Source: Oscillospiraceae bacterium
Lineage (GTDB): Bacteria; Bacillota; Clostridia; Oscillospirales; Oscillospiraceae
Assembly (NCBI GenBank): GCA_017432615.1
Contig: JAFRIV010000023.1
Location: 47,403-111,402 of the forward strand
Length of the DNA stretch: 64,000 nucleotides
Reading direction: 5' to 3'
Shown: positions 35,546 through 43,968 of the stretch, piece after piece
Layout: the number at the start of each line of letters is the position of its first letter
Position numbering within the stretch: position 1 is the stretch's first letter
Position numbers and translations under genes: made by a program
Notes under the pieces: generated by a model
Told to the model about the DNA's origin: nothing
Database searches by the model: none
What the model saw: the letters and a program-made list of their open reading frames with translations, nothing else

Positions 35546-36070
35546 ATGAAGGAACGTAGAATTTCCACCATAAAACTGACAACCACAGCGATCCTCATGG
35601 CAATGAATATTATTATGAGCACCAGTCTTCTCAGCGTGCCGGTACCCGGCGGGCACATGTACCTCAATGATGTGATCATCGTCACGGCAGCAGTCCTGCT
35701 GGAACCGTTCTATGCTTTCCTGGTGGGCGGTGTCGGGGCTTTTATCGGGGATCTGCTCTTTTATCCGACGCCGATGTTTGTCTCCCTCGTTACACACGGG
35801 CTGCAGGCTGTGGCGATCTCCCTTTTCGTCCATCGCATTTACAAAAACAATCCGGTCACGGGATCCATCGTCGGGGCAGTGGTCGGCTGGGTCATTACGT
35901 TTACGGGTTATACCCTGGGGCGAGCTTTTATTTACAGCACACCCGCTTATGCGGTAGCAAAATTCCCCTTCCAGGTACTGCAGACGGCGGTCGGCTCTGT
36001 GCTGGCGCTTCTTCTGTGCTGGAAGGCCGGCATTGTGAAGATCTTTCACCGGCAGATCAAGGAGATATAA
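35546..36070 (+). CDS. ECF transporter S component
   Basis: A 174-residue membrane protein with about six helices, of the DUF1393-like group of S components, which capture a vitamin or similar micronutrient for the shared ECF energising module. It starts TIKLTTTAILMAMNIIMST and has GGVGAFIGDLLFYPTPMFVSLVTHGLQ, a typical helix 3 pattern. No ECF ATPase genes are nearby, so it would use a shared module. The start follows GGAGAGGAGGG. Substrate is not identifiable; the long inverted repeat upstream may help identify the regulator and thus the ligand. Confidence 0.82.
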   Translation: MKERRISTIKLTTTAILMAMNIIMSTSLLSVPVPGGHMYLNDVIIVTAAVLLEPFYAFLVGGVGAFIGDLLFYPTPMFVSLVTHGLQAVAISLFVHRIYKNNPVTGSIVGAVVGWVITFTGYTLGRAFIYSTPAYAVAKFPFQVLQTAVGSVLALLLCWKAGIVKIFHRQIKEI

Positions 36071-36138
36071 AATACGCTGTACTATCAGTTATGCGGCAAT
36101 GTTTCATTGCCGCATGACTCATTTATAGGGGGTTTCGG

Positions 36139-36702
36139 TCAGGACCCGGCTTCGATCTTCTGCAGAGTATCCCGGAGGATCTCCTGCCGCAATGCTTTCA
36201 GCCAGGGGGAGAATTCCACCACGTCAAAAGCATACGTCCGGTTGAGAGCGTATTCATGGTCTGCCCAGGTACTGATGGGGGATTCATTGTGCTGGATCAG
36301 CGCTTCCAGCTTGTCGAGGGCTTTATAAAGCTTTGCTTCCGCTGTTTCCTGGGCGTCCATCTCCCGGTAAAGGGCATCCATCTCTTCAGATACCTCCTGC
36401 GGGAGCGTGCGGACCCAGCGGTTTAAAAGGGAGTCCTCCACTTCGCGGTCGCCGTCCGTCTTGAGGAAGGTGGGAATGTCTCCCGTAAAGCATTCTCCCA
36501 GGTCGTGGATCAGGCACATCCTTGTGACCTTCTCCATATCCAGTTCCGGGAATTCTCCCCGGAGCAGAAACGCCATCAGGGAAATACGCCAGCTGTGTTC
36601 TGCCACGCTCTCCACCCGGCCTTTTGAGGTGGTGCAGTGCCTGGGGGTATCCTTCAGGCGCTCAGCAACATGCAAAATCTCAAGAAATTCCCGTGCAGTC
36701 AT
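36139..36702 (-). CDS. HD domain phosphohydrolase (YfbR/HDDC2-like)
   Basis: A 187-residue HD-family protein with metal ligands in SVAEHSWRISLMAFLL and CLIHDLGECFTGDIP. The layout (His, then HD about 34 residues later, then an Asp later) resembles the 5'-deoxynucleotidase YfbR and HDDC2 group. It would hydrolyse nucleoside monophosphates in the cytoplasm. It overlaps the upstream small gene by 4 nt (ATGA), so the two are coupled. Substrate choice is from family only. Confidence 0.85.
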   Translation of the reverse strand: MTAREFLEILHVAERLKDTPRHCTTSKGRVESVAEHSWRISLMAFLLRGEFPELDMEKVTRMCLIHDLGECFTGDIPTFLKTDGDREVEDSLLNRWVRTLPQEVSEEMDALYREMDAQETAEAKLYKALDKLEALIQHNESPISTWADHEYALNRTYAFDVVEFSPWLKALRQEILRDTLQKIEAGS

Positions 36703-37031
36703 GCCTCCGTCTCCTTCCGGTCAAGATAGGCCATTATTTTCTGCAGGCTTTCCTGTTTCTCCAGGCTGATGTGGACAGTGCCGGCAGAAGTGAATACGTC
36801 GATCTCCGGTCGCCTTTCCCGAACAGGCACACAGTGCCCGGCACTGATTACGCGGAAGGATTCCTCCGCTTTTTCAATTTCCGACAACGGGATATACTTC
36901 CACCGGAGGCCTTCGGGCAGATAAAGTGCCCGGCTGCTGATGCGGTACTGTTCCACACGCAGCGCTTCTTTAAAATCTTCTTTGGCATTGGGGAGGCCAT
37001 TTCCCTCCACCATGCAGGTAAGCAGCGGCAT
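36699..37031 (-). CDS. Small PH-like domain protein of unknown function
   Basis: A 110-residue soluble protein, beta-rich with a final helix (KQESLQKIMAYLD), looking like a single bacterial PH-like fold. The start at 37031 follows AAGGAG by 8 nt; the longer reading frame upstream runs into the hairpin repeat B region and lacks a site. It is coupled to the HD gene by ATGA. No function is known. Confidence 0.55.
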   Translation of the reverse strand: MPLLTCMVEGNGLPNAKEDFKEALRVEQYRISSRALYLPEGLRWKYIPLSEIEKAEESFRVISAGHCVPVRERRPEIDVFTSAGTVHISLEKQESLQKIMAYLDRKETEA

Positions 37032-37140
37032 CGTGTAATCTCCTTCCATATTGAACAGGGTGTACGGTTCATTATGACGATAACAGCATCCGCTGTCAAG
37101 GGCTTTCTTTTTTTCGCCATGATCCGTGTTTTTAAAATTG

Positions 37141-37199
37141 CGGTACAAAATACACAAAACTCCTGTCGGAAGAATATCGTGGTTTTTGTACCGTTTTTT
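37141..37199. repeat. Dispersed hairpin repeat, copy B
   Basis: This 53-nt element begins CGGTACAAAATACAC and ends GTGGTTTTTGTACCG, followed by TTTTTT. The middle reads AAAACTCCTGTCGGAAGAAT. It matches copy C (41237-41289) at 48 of 53 positions. It lies upstream of the replication-like module. Confidence 0.8.
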
Positions 37200-37221
37200 G
37201 CAGAAAAAATCGAAAACGCTA

Positions 37222-37250
37222 TTGACAGCATAAAAGTGTTGCGTTACAAT
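37222..37250 (+). promoter_or_regulatory. Sigma-A promoter of the replication-like module
   Basis: -35 TTGACA (37222-37227), 17-nt spacer, -10 TACAAT (37245-37250), 25 nt before the first gene of the module. Confidence 0.8.
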
Positions 37251-37274
37251 ACAGATAAAAGGAGATGATGCTTT

Positions 37275-38327
37275 ATGAAATCACTGCCAAAGCAGATCAA
37301 AGAAACAGAGGCGCAGATCACCCTTCTGCGGGAGAAGCTGGACAAGCTGGCAAATGACCCTTTTTACGCCGGTCGCCCGGAACTCTGGGAAGCGGACCGG
37401 AATCAATATTTTGACCTGCTGGACAGGGTACAGGCTTTATATGAGGAAAAAATCCGTCTTTCGGAGGATATGAAGAACGACCCGGCTTATGACGGAAGTT
37501 CTCCTTCCCTGACGCCGGAGGAGGAGCTTGCCTTTTTCCAAAGCCATGCCATTCGCAGCCGTGAAGATGTGCTTGCTTCTGTGGAGAAGATTAAAGAACA
37601 CTATTCCCGGAATGCGAAGAAAGACAAATACCCGGTGGCGCGGCTGATCCCTCTGCTTGACAGGTTTGCCGGAGAGATTTCAGCCTGCCGGCTGATGGAG
37701 CTTACACAGCCCTGGTGGCAATATGAGATCACTGTGCGGGAGACCGAGATCACCCTTTCTCTCGTCCCGACGGAGGTTCTCTATGACCGAGGGAGAAGCT
37801 GGGGTGAGAAAAACAGACCCTTCCTGCTTCCGGTTCAGGAGGCATTCCCGATTCTTACCGCAAAGGCTGCGCTGCTGTCTCCGGAGGATTTCGGAAAGCT
37901 GTACGGGGTTTCCGGCGGAACGGTACGCCAGTGGATCCGAAGAGGGAAGATCCGCAGTGCGTCCAAGTTCGGGCGGGAATGGCGGATCCCGGAGCTGACG
38001 ATCGTCCCGAACTGGAAGCATTACATCGACGGCAATTACCTCTGGCATCAGGAACTTCCGGACGTCCCGGAGGAATTTTCCTGTCTCAACGCTTATCGCC
38101 AGATCGCACTCTCCTCTGTAAAAGGGAAAAAAGATTTGTGGCACGTCAGCCTTTCGGATGGGGTGAAGGAGGATGCGGAAACAGCCTCTTTTGATCTGGA
38201 CGGGAAGGCAAAAGAGCGGCTGGAACTGTACCTGCTTGCACAGCCACTGGTGGAGTGTATCAACAATTATCTGGGAGATTTTTTTGATAAAACACTGCAG
38301 GAATGGGCAGAAGAGGAGGATGAATGA
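37275..38327 (+). CDS. Helix-turn-helix protein of the mobile-type module
   Basis: A 350-residue protein. The N-terminal 110 residues are helical and charged (a possible coiled coil near 5-80). Around 200-240 is a MerR/excisionase-like HTH: SPEDFGKLYGVSGGTVRQWIRRGKI followed by FGREWRIPE. It may be a DNA-binding organiser or excisionase-like factor. The start follows AAGGAGATGATGCTTT. It overlaps the next gene by 4 nt and is the first gene of three between hairpin repeats B and C. I recognise no named family for the full length. Confidence 0.65.
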   Translation: MKSLPKQIKETEAQITLLREKLDKLANDPFYAGRPELWEADRNQYFDLLDRVQALYEEKIRLSEDMKNDPAYDGSSPSLTPEEELAFFQSHAIRSREDVLASVEKIKEHYSRNAKKDKYPVARLIPLLDRFAGEISACRLMELTQPWWQYEITVRETEITLSLVPTEVLYDRGRSWGEKNRPFLLPVQEAFPILTAKAALLSPEDFGKLYGVSGGTVRQWIRRGKIRSASKFGREWRIPELTIVPNWKHYIDGNYLWHQELPDVPEEFSCLNAYRQIALSSVKGKKDLWHVSLSDGVKEDAETASFDLDGKAKERLELYLLAQPLVECINNYLGDFFDKTLQEWAEEEDE

Positions 38328-38758
38328 GCATCGGTAAAGATTTTAAAGCCTTCTTAGAACGGCCCAAAAACCTCTCTCTGGCAATCTTAAAAGAAGAAGA
38401 GGGGCTGAAAGCTTTTCGCTCTTCGGCTTCTCTCTGTATGTCCAGGGTCAGCAAAGTTGCCTCTCCCGCGCATGACATCTCTTCCAAACTGGAGCGGGAC
38501 ACACTGAAGATCCTGGAGTCTGAAAAGCGGCTGAATGAACTGAAGGATGCCTATGCTGCCAGTGTTTCCGATCTTACCGACTTGCTGACGCAGCTGGAAA
38601 ATGTGTCCTGTATGAGGATCCTGCTCCGCCGATATATCGATGGTATGCCGTTTGAAAAGATCGCTCAGGAACTCGGCTACAGCATACAGAGTGTTTTTCG
38701 TCTCCACAGGAGCGGTCAGATGGAAGCTGAAAAGCTGTATTTGAAAAGTCGAGAGTGA
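38324..38758 (+). CDS. Phage/ICE-type sigma-70-region-4-like protein (DUF1492-like)
   Basis: A 144-residue protein with a long helical N-terminus and a C-terminal HTH (about 105-140, MPFEKIAQELGYSIQSVFRLHRSGQ) like sigma factor region 4. Such proteins occur in prophages and integrative elements, often controlling late genes. Its start overlaps the stop of the preceding gene. Together with the primase-like gene downstream it marks this segment as of mobile origin. Confidence 0.7.
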   Translation: MSIGKDFKAFLERPKNLSLAILKEEEGLKAFRSSASLCMSRVSKVASPAHDISSKLERDTLKILESEKRLNELKDAYAASVSDLTDLLTQLENVSCMRILLRRYIDGMPFEKIAQELGYSIQSVFRLHRSGQMEAEKLYLKSRE

Positions 38759-38926
38759 ATGAGAGTTCATAAGAGTCGGATGACAGATTGCAGGAGTAGC
38801 CCCTAATGTGGTATGGTATACTCGCGGCAGGTTGGAATGATAAGCCGGAGGTCTGGATAGAGACCCCCGGCTTTTTCACGCGCAAAACGCCTGCAGAAAA
38901 ATATTTTTTTATTCATAGGAGGTTTT

Positions 38927-41200
38927 ATGAACAACAATCCTCGCATCACCCTTTACCGCGCAGACACCACAGGCAATGCCCAGAACTGCCTGTACAGGCA
39001 TGAAGTGCATGCGGAAACGGAACAGCAGCTTTCCGATGCCCTTCGTTTTGACCACGTTTTCGTAAAGTTTGAAGGCAACAGGCGGCGCAACGGGAACTTT
39101 CTCTATGCCGATCTTCTGGTGCTGGACTACGACAACGATCACTCCGACCGCCGGGCAGACTGGGTCTCTCCGGAAGATCTGGCAGAATTTCTGCCGGACG
39201 TCTCTTTTGTCACCTATTCCAGCAGGCATGACAATCTCCCTAAAGGGAGCCGATGCGCACGGCCCCGCTTTCATGCCATTTTTCCCATCGGGCGGATCGA
39301 AGATGCTTCCGCGTATGCAGGGCTGAAACAGCAGGCAGCGGATCTCCTGCCATTTTTTGACCGGAATGCACTGGATGCAGGCCGATTTTTCTTCGGCGTG
39401 GAGAAGGCGAAAGTCTGTTTCCACGAGGGCAGCAAACTCCTTACGGAATGGCTGAAAGACGAGCGAAGCGACTGCCCTCCCGCGGATGCAATCCCGGAAG
39501 GACAGCGCAACAGGACGCTCTATCGCTTTGCAGTAAAGACCCTGAAGCATCTAGGGAACGCGGAAACTGCTGCCAGTGCTTTCTGGGAGGAAGCAAAAAA
39601 ATGCTCGCCGCCCCTGGACGAGGAAGAGCTCGGCAGAATCTGGGGCAGTGCCTGCAAGTTTTATCAGGTTATTCGCTCTCGGCCGGAGTATATCCCCCCG
39701 GAGGAGTATCATTCGACTTCGGAGCCGAAATGGGCCGAGCCGATCGCTCTTACACAGCCTGATCTGGAGACCTTCCCGGTGGATGCTCTTCCCAAAACCA
39801 TTGCAGATATTGTTGAGGCAGCAGCGGAGTCCCTTCAGGTCTCCCCGGATATGCCGGCAGTCTGTGCACTCGGTGCTCTTTCTGTCTGCGTACAGAAAAA
39901 ATACGCTGTCCGTATCCATGACGACTGGGTGGAACCTGTTAATCTCTATCTGCTGGTGGTGGCAAAACCGTCGGAGCGAAAATCCCCCTGCCTCAAACTG
40001 ATGACCGACCCGATCGACCGATTTGAAGCAGAATGGAACCGGGAACATGCTGCAGAGATCGAGGCCAGCAGGAGAGAGAAAAATGCCCTGATCCGCAGGG
40101 TGAATACGCTGGAGAAAAAATATGCAGACGGCAAAGCGGAGCGGGAGGAACTTGAAAAAGCCGTTCGGGAAGAGCAGCGTTATACGGCTTCAGAACCTCT
40201 CCGGCTGTTCCTGGATGATGTAACGCCGGAAAAGCTTGCTGCACAGATGGCTGCCAATGACGGTGTGTGTGCGATCAAGTCGACAGAAGGCGGGATCTTT
40301 GAGATCCTGGCAGGGCGTTACAGCGGCGATGCGAATTTTGATGTGGCGCTCAAGGCGTACTCCGCCGATACCATCCGTGTTGACCGCGCCACAAAGCCGT
40401 GCATCACCATTGACAAACCTGCCCTGACACTCCTGCTGATGGTTCAGCCCGATGTCCTCACCGGGATCATGAGCAATCAGGCCTTTCGCGGAAGGGGACT
40501 CACGGCGAGGATCCTGTACAGCATCCCGAAGTCTCTTGTGGGCACAAGAGATATCAATCCGAAGCCCGTTCCGCCGGAGCTGAAACAGAATTATGAAGAT
40601 CTTCTCTACCGCCTGCTTTGTATAGAGCAGGGGCAGACAGAGGAGATCCTTCTCTCTCCCGGAGCGGAGCACCTTCGGCAGTGCTTTGCCCGGGAAGTGG
40701 AAAAAGCACTTCTGAAAGAATATGCCGACATGGAAGACTGGGCCGGGAAGATCGTCGGAACGACGATGCGTATTGCCGCACTGCTCTGCATAGCGGAAGC
40801 CGGACCGGAGGATCTTGTGGAGTCATGGGAATTGCTCCCGCATTACGAGATCACCCAACTGCAGATGGCCAAAGCCATCACCATAGCTGCCTATTTTATC
40901 GATCACGCAAAAGCAGCCTACTATGCCATGAGCGATGAATCCCTGCTTGGGCAGGGCAGGCGCGTCCTTGAAGTGGTGAAAGAGAAAAAACTCACCGTTA
41001 TTACAAGGAGAGATATTATGCAGATGTGCCGCTTCCTGCGGAAAGCGGAGGCTGCACAGAAAGTGATCGACCTGCTGGAAGACTACGGATATCTGGTCAT
41101 CAAAAATGCGGATGAGCGGCCGAAGATCGGGCGGCCGGGAAATCCGCTCTATTACGTCAATCCTCTGATCTATACAAAAAAGCTTCCGGGTGCCGCCTGA
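38927..41200 (+). CDS. Primase-like DUF3987 protein (mobile element replication protein)
   Basis: 757 residues. The N-terminal region (about 1-230) resembles an archaeo-eukaryotic type primase: the acidic pair in LLVLDYDNDHSD, SRCARPRFHAIFPI and the DAGRFFFGV motif. A linker to about 300 leads to a DUF3987 helicase-like domain (about 300-720), with the atypical nucleotide loop VVAKPSERKSPCLKL at about 345 and a coiled stretch near 375-420. Such primase-helicase fusions replicate integrative elements and prophages. The start follows AGGAGGTTTT. No integrase, relaxase or capsid genes accompany it, so the element is reduced or mobilised by another. Confidence 0.78.
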   Translation: MNNNPRITLYRADTTGNAQNCLYRHEVHAETEQQLSDALRFDHVFVKFEGNRRRNGNFLYADLLVLDYDNDHSDRRADWVSPEDLAEFLPDVSFVTYSSRHDNLPKGSRCARPRFHAIFPIGRIEDASAYAGLKQQAADLLPFFDRNALDAGRFFFGVEKAKVCFHEGSKLLTEWLKDERSDCPPADAIPEGQRNRTLYRFAVKTLKHLGNAETAASAFWEEAKKCSPPLDEEELGRIWGSACKFYQVIRSRPEYIPPEEYHSTSEPKWAEPIALTQPDLETFPVDALPKTIADIVEAAAESLQVSPDMPAVCALGALSVCVQKKYAVRIHDDWVEPVNLYLLVVAKPSERKSPCLKLMTDPIDRFEAEWNREHAAEIEASRREKNALIRRVNTLEKKYADGKAEREELEKAVREEQRYTASEPLRLFLDDVTPEKLAAQMAANDGVCAIKSTEGGIFEILAGRYSGDANFDVALKAYSADTIRVDRATKPCITIDKPALTLLLMVQPDVLTGIMSNQAFRGRGLTARILYSIPKSLVGTRDINPKPVPPELKQNYEDLLYRLLCIEQGQTEEILLSPGAEHLRQCFAREVEKALLKEYADMEDWAGKIVGTTMRIAALLCIAEAGPEDLVESWELLPHYEITQLQMAKAITIAAYFIDHAKAAYYAMSDESLLGQGRRVLEVVKEKKLTVITRRDIMQMCRFLRKAEAAQKVIDLLEDYGYLVIKNADERPKIGRPGNPLYYVNPLIYTKKLPGAA

Positions 41201-41236
41201 GCATCCGGAGCTTTTTTTAAAAAGTCCTCGCAATAG

Positions 41237-41294
41237 CGGTACAGAAACCACAAAACTCCTGTCGGAAGAATACTGTGGTTTTTGTACCGATTTT
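41237..41294. repeat. Dispersed hairpin repeat, copy C
   Basis: CGGTACAGAAACCACA (left) pairs with TGTGGTTTTTGTACCG (right, ending 41289) with one mismatch; an ATTTTTT tract follows. The middle is nearly identical to copy B. It lies 36 nt after the primase-like gene. Confidence 0.8.
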
Positions 41295-41350
41295 TTGGAA
41301 ATATAACGAAACCCTGTTTTTTCTCAGCGATAACGTTGATGCTGTTTTGC

Positions 41351-41431
41351 CATGGTCTGAACGGGAATCACCCGCCCATCGTGGGCATTGATCACCGTGC
41401 GCATGAATATGGTCTGACCGATCAGCTCACC
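41351..41431 (-). pseudogene. Fragment of a GNAT acetyltransferase gene
   Basis: The minus strand encodes GELIGQTIFMRTVINAHD and then GRVIPVQTMA, closely matching GELIGQNMFMRTVINADD then GRVIPVLTMG inside the intact acetyltransferase at 47637. No start, upstream half or downstream half is present. The fragment is fused directly to the 3' end of the acetyltransferase at 41427, overlapping its stop codon, which marks a recombination or deletion junction. Confidence 0.7.
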
Positions 41432-41978
41432 TGTCCAGTTCCAGCCGCATGAGCACCAGTTCCTGCCAGCCGGACGACCGGGAGAGGAAGCCCTTCGGGT
41501 TTCTGCCGTACTCCACAAAGCCCACACTCTTGTACAGGGCAAGGGCATTTTTGTTATCTGCGACGGCCTCCAGTTCCAGCTGGGCATAGCCTGCTCTTTC
41601 AGCACACTCGATACAGCCTTCCGTCAGCACCCTTCCGATACCGAGACCCCAGTATCCCTTGTCCACGTTGATCCCGAATGTCGCGCGGTGTCGGGTCTTT
41701 TCCCTCCTGCCGACGCAGCCGATGCCGGCCGAGCCTACGACCTTTCCGTCCAGCTCCGCGAGAAGCTCGATCTCGTCATCGCTGTCCGTTTTTCCCTTCA
41801 GATAATCCTCTTCCTGCTGGAGAGTATAGGTGAATTCGTCCGGGTAGGTCAGCAGATAATCCGTCTGTGCATGGGTGAGGTTGAAAATGTCAAGGAGCGC
41901 CTGCCCGTCCTCTGCGGTCCCGTTTCGGAGAGTGCAGGTTCTGCCGTCTTTCAGCGGTACGATTTTATGATACTGCAA
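41427..41978 (-). CDS. GNAT family N-acetyltransferase
   Basis: A 183-residue acetyl-CoA-dependent transferase. The acetyl-CoA loop is GINVDKGYWGLGIGRVLTEG, in which the usual Q/RxxGxG/A core reads YWGLGIGR. The C-terminal block NKNALALYKSVGFVEYGRNPKGF is typical of the RimI/ribosomal or small-molecule type. The TTG start at 41978 follows GGGAGAGATACCTG. Substrate unknown. Its 3' end is abutted by a fragment of another acetyltransferase gene. Confidence 0.85.
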   Translation of the reverse strand: MQYHKIVPLKDGRTCTLRNGTAEDGQALLDIFNLTHAQTDYLLTYPDEFTYTLQQEEDYLKGKTDSDDEIELLAELDGKVVGSAGIGCVGRREKTRHRATFGINVDKGYWGLGIGRVLTEGCIECAERAGYAQLELEAVADNKNALALYKSVGFVEYGRNPKGFLSRSSGWQELVLMRLELDR

Positions 41979-41998
41979 CAGGTATCTCTCCCTTCCGT

Positions 41999-42346
41999 TT
42001 ATTGATCTGCCTGGTCTGCTTTCAGGCGTTTCAAAGCATCGGCGTTGTTTTCGATGATTGCCCCCAGCTTTCTGCAGGTTTCCATTTCACTGCAGTTCCC
42101 ACAGGTTTCCATCTGTCTGCTCCGGGCACACTGGCGAATCGGGCAGATCGACTCACAGAAAGGCGTTTTGACGCCGGAAATCCGGCAGCCGGTGCAGTTG
42201 ATCATTTCCGGTGTGATTTCCACGCCGTTCAGTTCCGACCAAAGCCCGGCAACCTTTTCCCGCAGCGCGTCATCGTTATGGATCGTTGCAATTCGGGCTT
42301 CGCAGGTTTCACAGTCCAGCCCGCAATAAGCAATAAAGTTTTTCAT
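41999..42346 (-). CDS. DUF3795 cysteine-rich protein
   Basis: A 115-residue protein with eleven or so cysteines in pairs: AYCGLDCETCEA at the N-terminus, INCTGCR, FCESICPIRQCA and TCGNCSEMETC. This is the DUF3795 pattern, thought to bind metal (zinc or an iron-sulfur cluster); its biochemical role is not known. The ATG at 42346 has GGAGG nine nt upstream; a GTG two codons earlier is less likely. It is 21 nt upstream of the acetyltransferase, in the same direction. Confidence 0.8.
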   Translation of the reverse strand: MKNFIAYCGLDCETCEARIATIHNDDALREKVAGLWSELNGVEITPEMINCTGCRISGVKTPFCESICPIRQCARSRQMETCGNCSEMETCRKLGAIIENNADALKRLKADQADQ

Positions 42347-42382
42347 TTTCACATTCCTCCGTTCACGATGGTTTCTTCTCTG

Positions 42383-43054
42383 TCACCACACAAATGGGAT
42401 TACTTTATATTTGACCCGCTTCTTATATTCGGCGTATCCCTCCAGCCCGCTTTCCAGCACCTGTTCTTCATTGCGGATGCGTTTTGCGATGATCGGGATA
42501 TATGCCAGCATGATCACAAAAGAAATGGCAGACCCCAGAATCAGCGGCATCGAAAGGAACAGCAAAAGCGTGGTCATGTACATCGGGTGCCGGACAACAC
42601 CATAAAGCCCTGTGTCGATGACCTTCTGGTTTTCCTGCACCTCAACCGTCCGGGAAAGCCAGACATTCTCCCGAAGGACCTCAGCATAGAGCGCATAGGC
42701 AAGCAGGAAAACAGCTGCTGACACATAGGAAACCCAATCGGGAAGCACGATCCAGCCGAATCTGAAATTCAGCCCGGCAACAACAAACGATGCAAGAAAC
42801 ATCAGCCCGCTGAGGGCGATCACCGTCTTCTGCTCGGTCTGTTCCTCTTTGGCATCCAGCCTCTTCTGCAGAAGGTCAGGAGATTTCTTCATCATGATCA
42901 GCCCCGCAACAAACATGGGGATAAAAAGGATCCCTATGAGCAGCCATGCCTGCCGGTATGCAAATGTACCCGCCGGCAGAAACAGAAGCAGGCCTACGAT
43001 CAGCAGACCGCTCAGAAATTTCATGATTTCCTGTGAAAACAATTCCGTATTCAT
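42383..43054 (-). CDS. Isoprenylcysteine carboxyl methyltransferase (ICMT)-like membrane methyltransferase
   Basis: A 223-residue membrane protein with five to six hydrophobic segments. The C-terminal SAM-binding region is GLYGVVRHPMYMTTLLL followed by RIRNEEQVLESGLEGYAEYKKRVKY, characteristic of the ICMT/PEMT superfamily. In bacteria these methylate lipids or small molecules; prenylated proteins are unlikely. The start follows GGGAGGATGACGTAGA. It lies next to the TetR regulator gene (38 nt) and is probably its target. Confidence 0.85.
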   Translation of the reverse strand: MNTELFSQEIMKFLSGLLIVGLLLFLPAGTFAYRQAWLLIGILFIPMFVAGLIMMKKSPDLLQKRLDAKEEQTEQKTVIALSGLMFLASFVVAGLNFRFGWIVLPDWVSYVSAAVFLLAYALYAEVLRENVWLSRTVEVQENQKVIDTGLYGVVRHPMYMTTLLLFLSMPLILGSAISFVIMLAYIPIIAKRIRNEEQVLESGLEGYAEYKKRVKYKVIPFVW

Positions 43055-43091
43055 TCTACGTCATCCTCCCGCATTATCTTTCCGTATCCAT

Positions 43092-43700
43092 TCATTCAGG
43101 AATCACATCTGTTCCTCCGTATGTTTTAATGAAATGTCGGCTGAAGGTTTCGATTTGTGCAATCGCTTCGTTGGCTTTTTCCGGTTCCCGGTCGCACAGG
43201 TGGATAAGGGCAGAAATCGGCGCAGTATAGGCAAAGGCCAGCATCTTGGGATCCTCCCTCCGGAGCAGCCCCTTGTCCATCATCCCAAGAAATACCTGCG
43301 TGAACATATCGGTAAGTCCGGTGAGGAAGTGTTTTGTTGCCAGTTCCCGTGCGCGTACGTCCCGAAACTGTTCAAGCGTCAGCACCTTTCGCGTCATGAT
43401 GATCCTTTTATCATGGACAGTAAAGTCCACCATCTGCATCGTCATCTGAATCAGCCCTTCCAGCGAATCCGGCACGGAAGGTAAGTGCTCAGGGGAACCA
43501 AAATGTTCCTCATAATAGGCTATCATCTCATCCAGCAGGGCATTCCAGATCGCTTCCTTGCTCTCATAGTGTTTATAGACCCCGGACTTGACAAGGCCGA
43601 GTGATGCACTCAGTTCACGGATGTTTGTCCCTGCATAGCCGTTTTGCGAGAACATCTCGAGTGCGGCAGCAAGGATCCTTTCTTTCGTATCGTTCGCCAT
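43092..43700 (-). CDS. TetR family transcriptional regulator
   Basis: A 202-residue repressor with an N-terminal HTH (ILAAALEMFSQNGYAGTNIRELSASLG then VKSGVYKHYESKEAIWNALL) and a helical ligand-binding C-terminus. The start at 43700 follows GGAGGTACTT. Its own promoter carries two identical-type operators GTGA-N8-TCAC, so it probably represses itself and the methyltransferase and downstream genes. The ligand is unknown. Confidence 0.9.
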   Translation of the reverse strand: MANDTKERILAAALEMFSQNGYAGTNIRELSASLGLVKSGVYKHYESKEAIWNALLDEMIAYYEEHFGSPEHLPSVPDSLEGLIQMTMQMVDFTVHDKRIIMTRKVLTLEQFRDVRARELATKHFLTGLTDMFTQVFLGMMDKGLLRREDPKMLAFAYTAPISALIHLCDREPEKANEAIAQIETFSRHFIKTYGGTDVIPE

Positions 43701-43723
43701 AAGTACCTCCATCAAAGAGCTGA

Positions 43724-43770
43724 GTGACCTGTCGCTCACCCATTATAGTGAACGAAAGGTCACCTGTCAA
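43724..43770 (-). promoter_or_regulatory. TetR promoter with two GTGA-N8-TCAC operators
   Basis: On the minus strand, -35 TTGACA (43770-43765) and -10 TATAAT (43747-43742) are 17 nt apart. One GTGA-N8-TCAC palindrome (43748-43763) fills the spacer, and a second (43724-43739) lies just downstream of the -10 box. Both would block polymerase when bound. Confidence 0.8.
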
Positions 43771-43848
43771 GCGCTATTTGAAAAATCAATTCGTTATTCG
43801 ATCTCCATCCCGCAAGTCAGCCTGTCAGATTTTTTGTAAACGGATAAC

Positions 43849-43877
43849 TTGCACAGAAATAGCAACTGTGGTAGAAT
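43849..43877 (+). promoter_or_regulatory. azlCD promoter
   Basis: -35 TTGCAC (43849-43854), 17-nt spacer, -10 TAGAAT (43872-43877), about 90 nt before azlC. Confidence 0.6.
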
Positions 43878-43968
43878 CCCCCAATAACCGGAAAGTCGTA
43901 CACGAGTGTTATACAATTGGCATGGTATATTTGCCGACAGCTTCTGCCTTGGGAAATGGAAGGAAAAC

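Noticed and set aside
37141-41289. Hairpin copies B and C read as a CRISPR or as transposon terminal inverted repeats
   Set aside because: There are only two copies 4 kb apart with no spacers or cas genes. Each is itself palindromic, and no transposase lies between them, so neither label is supported.
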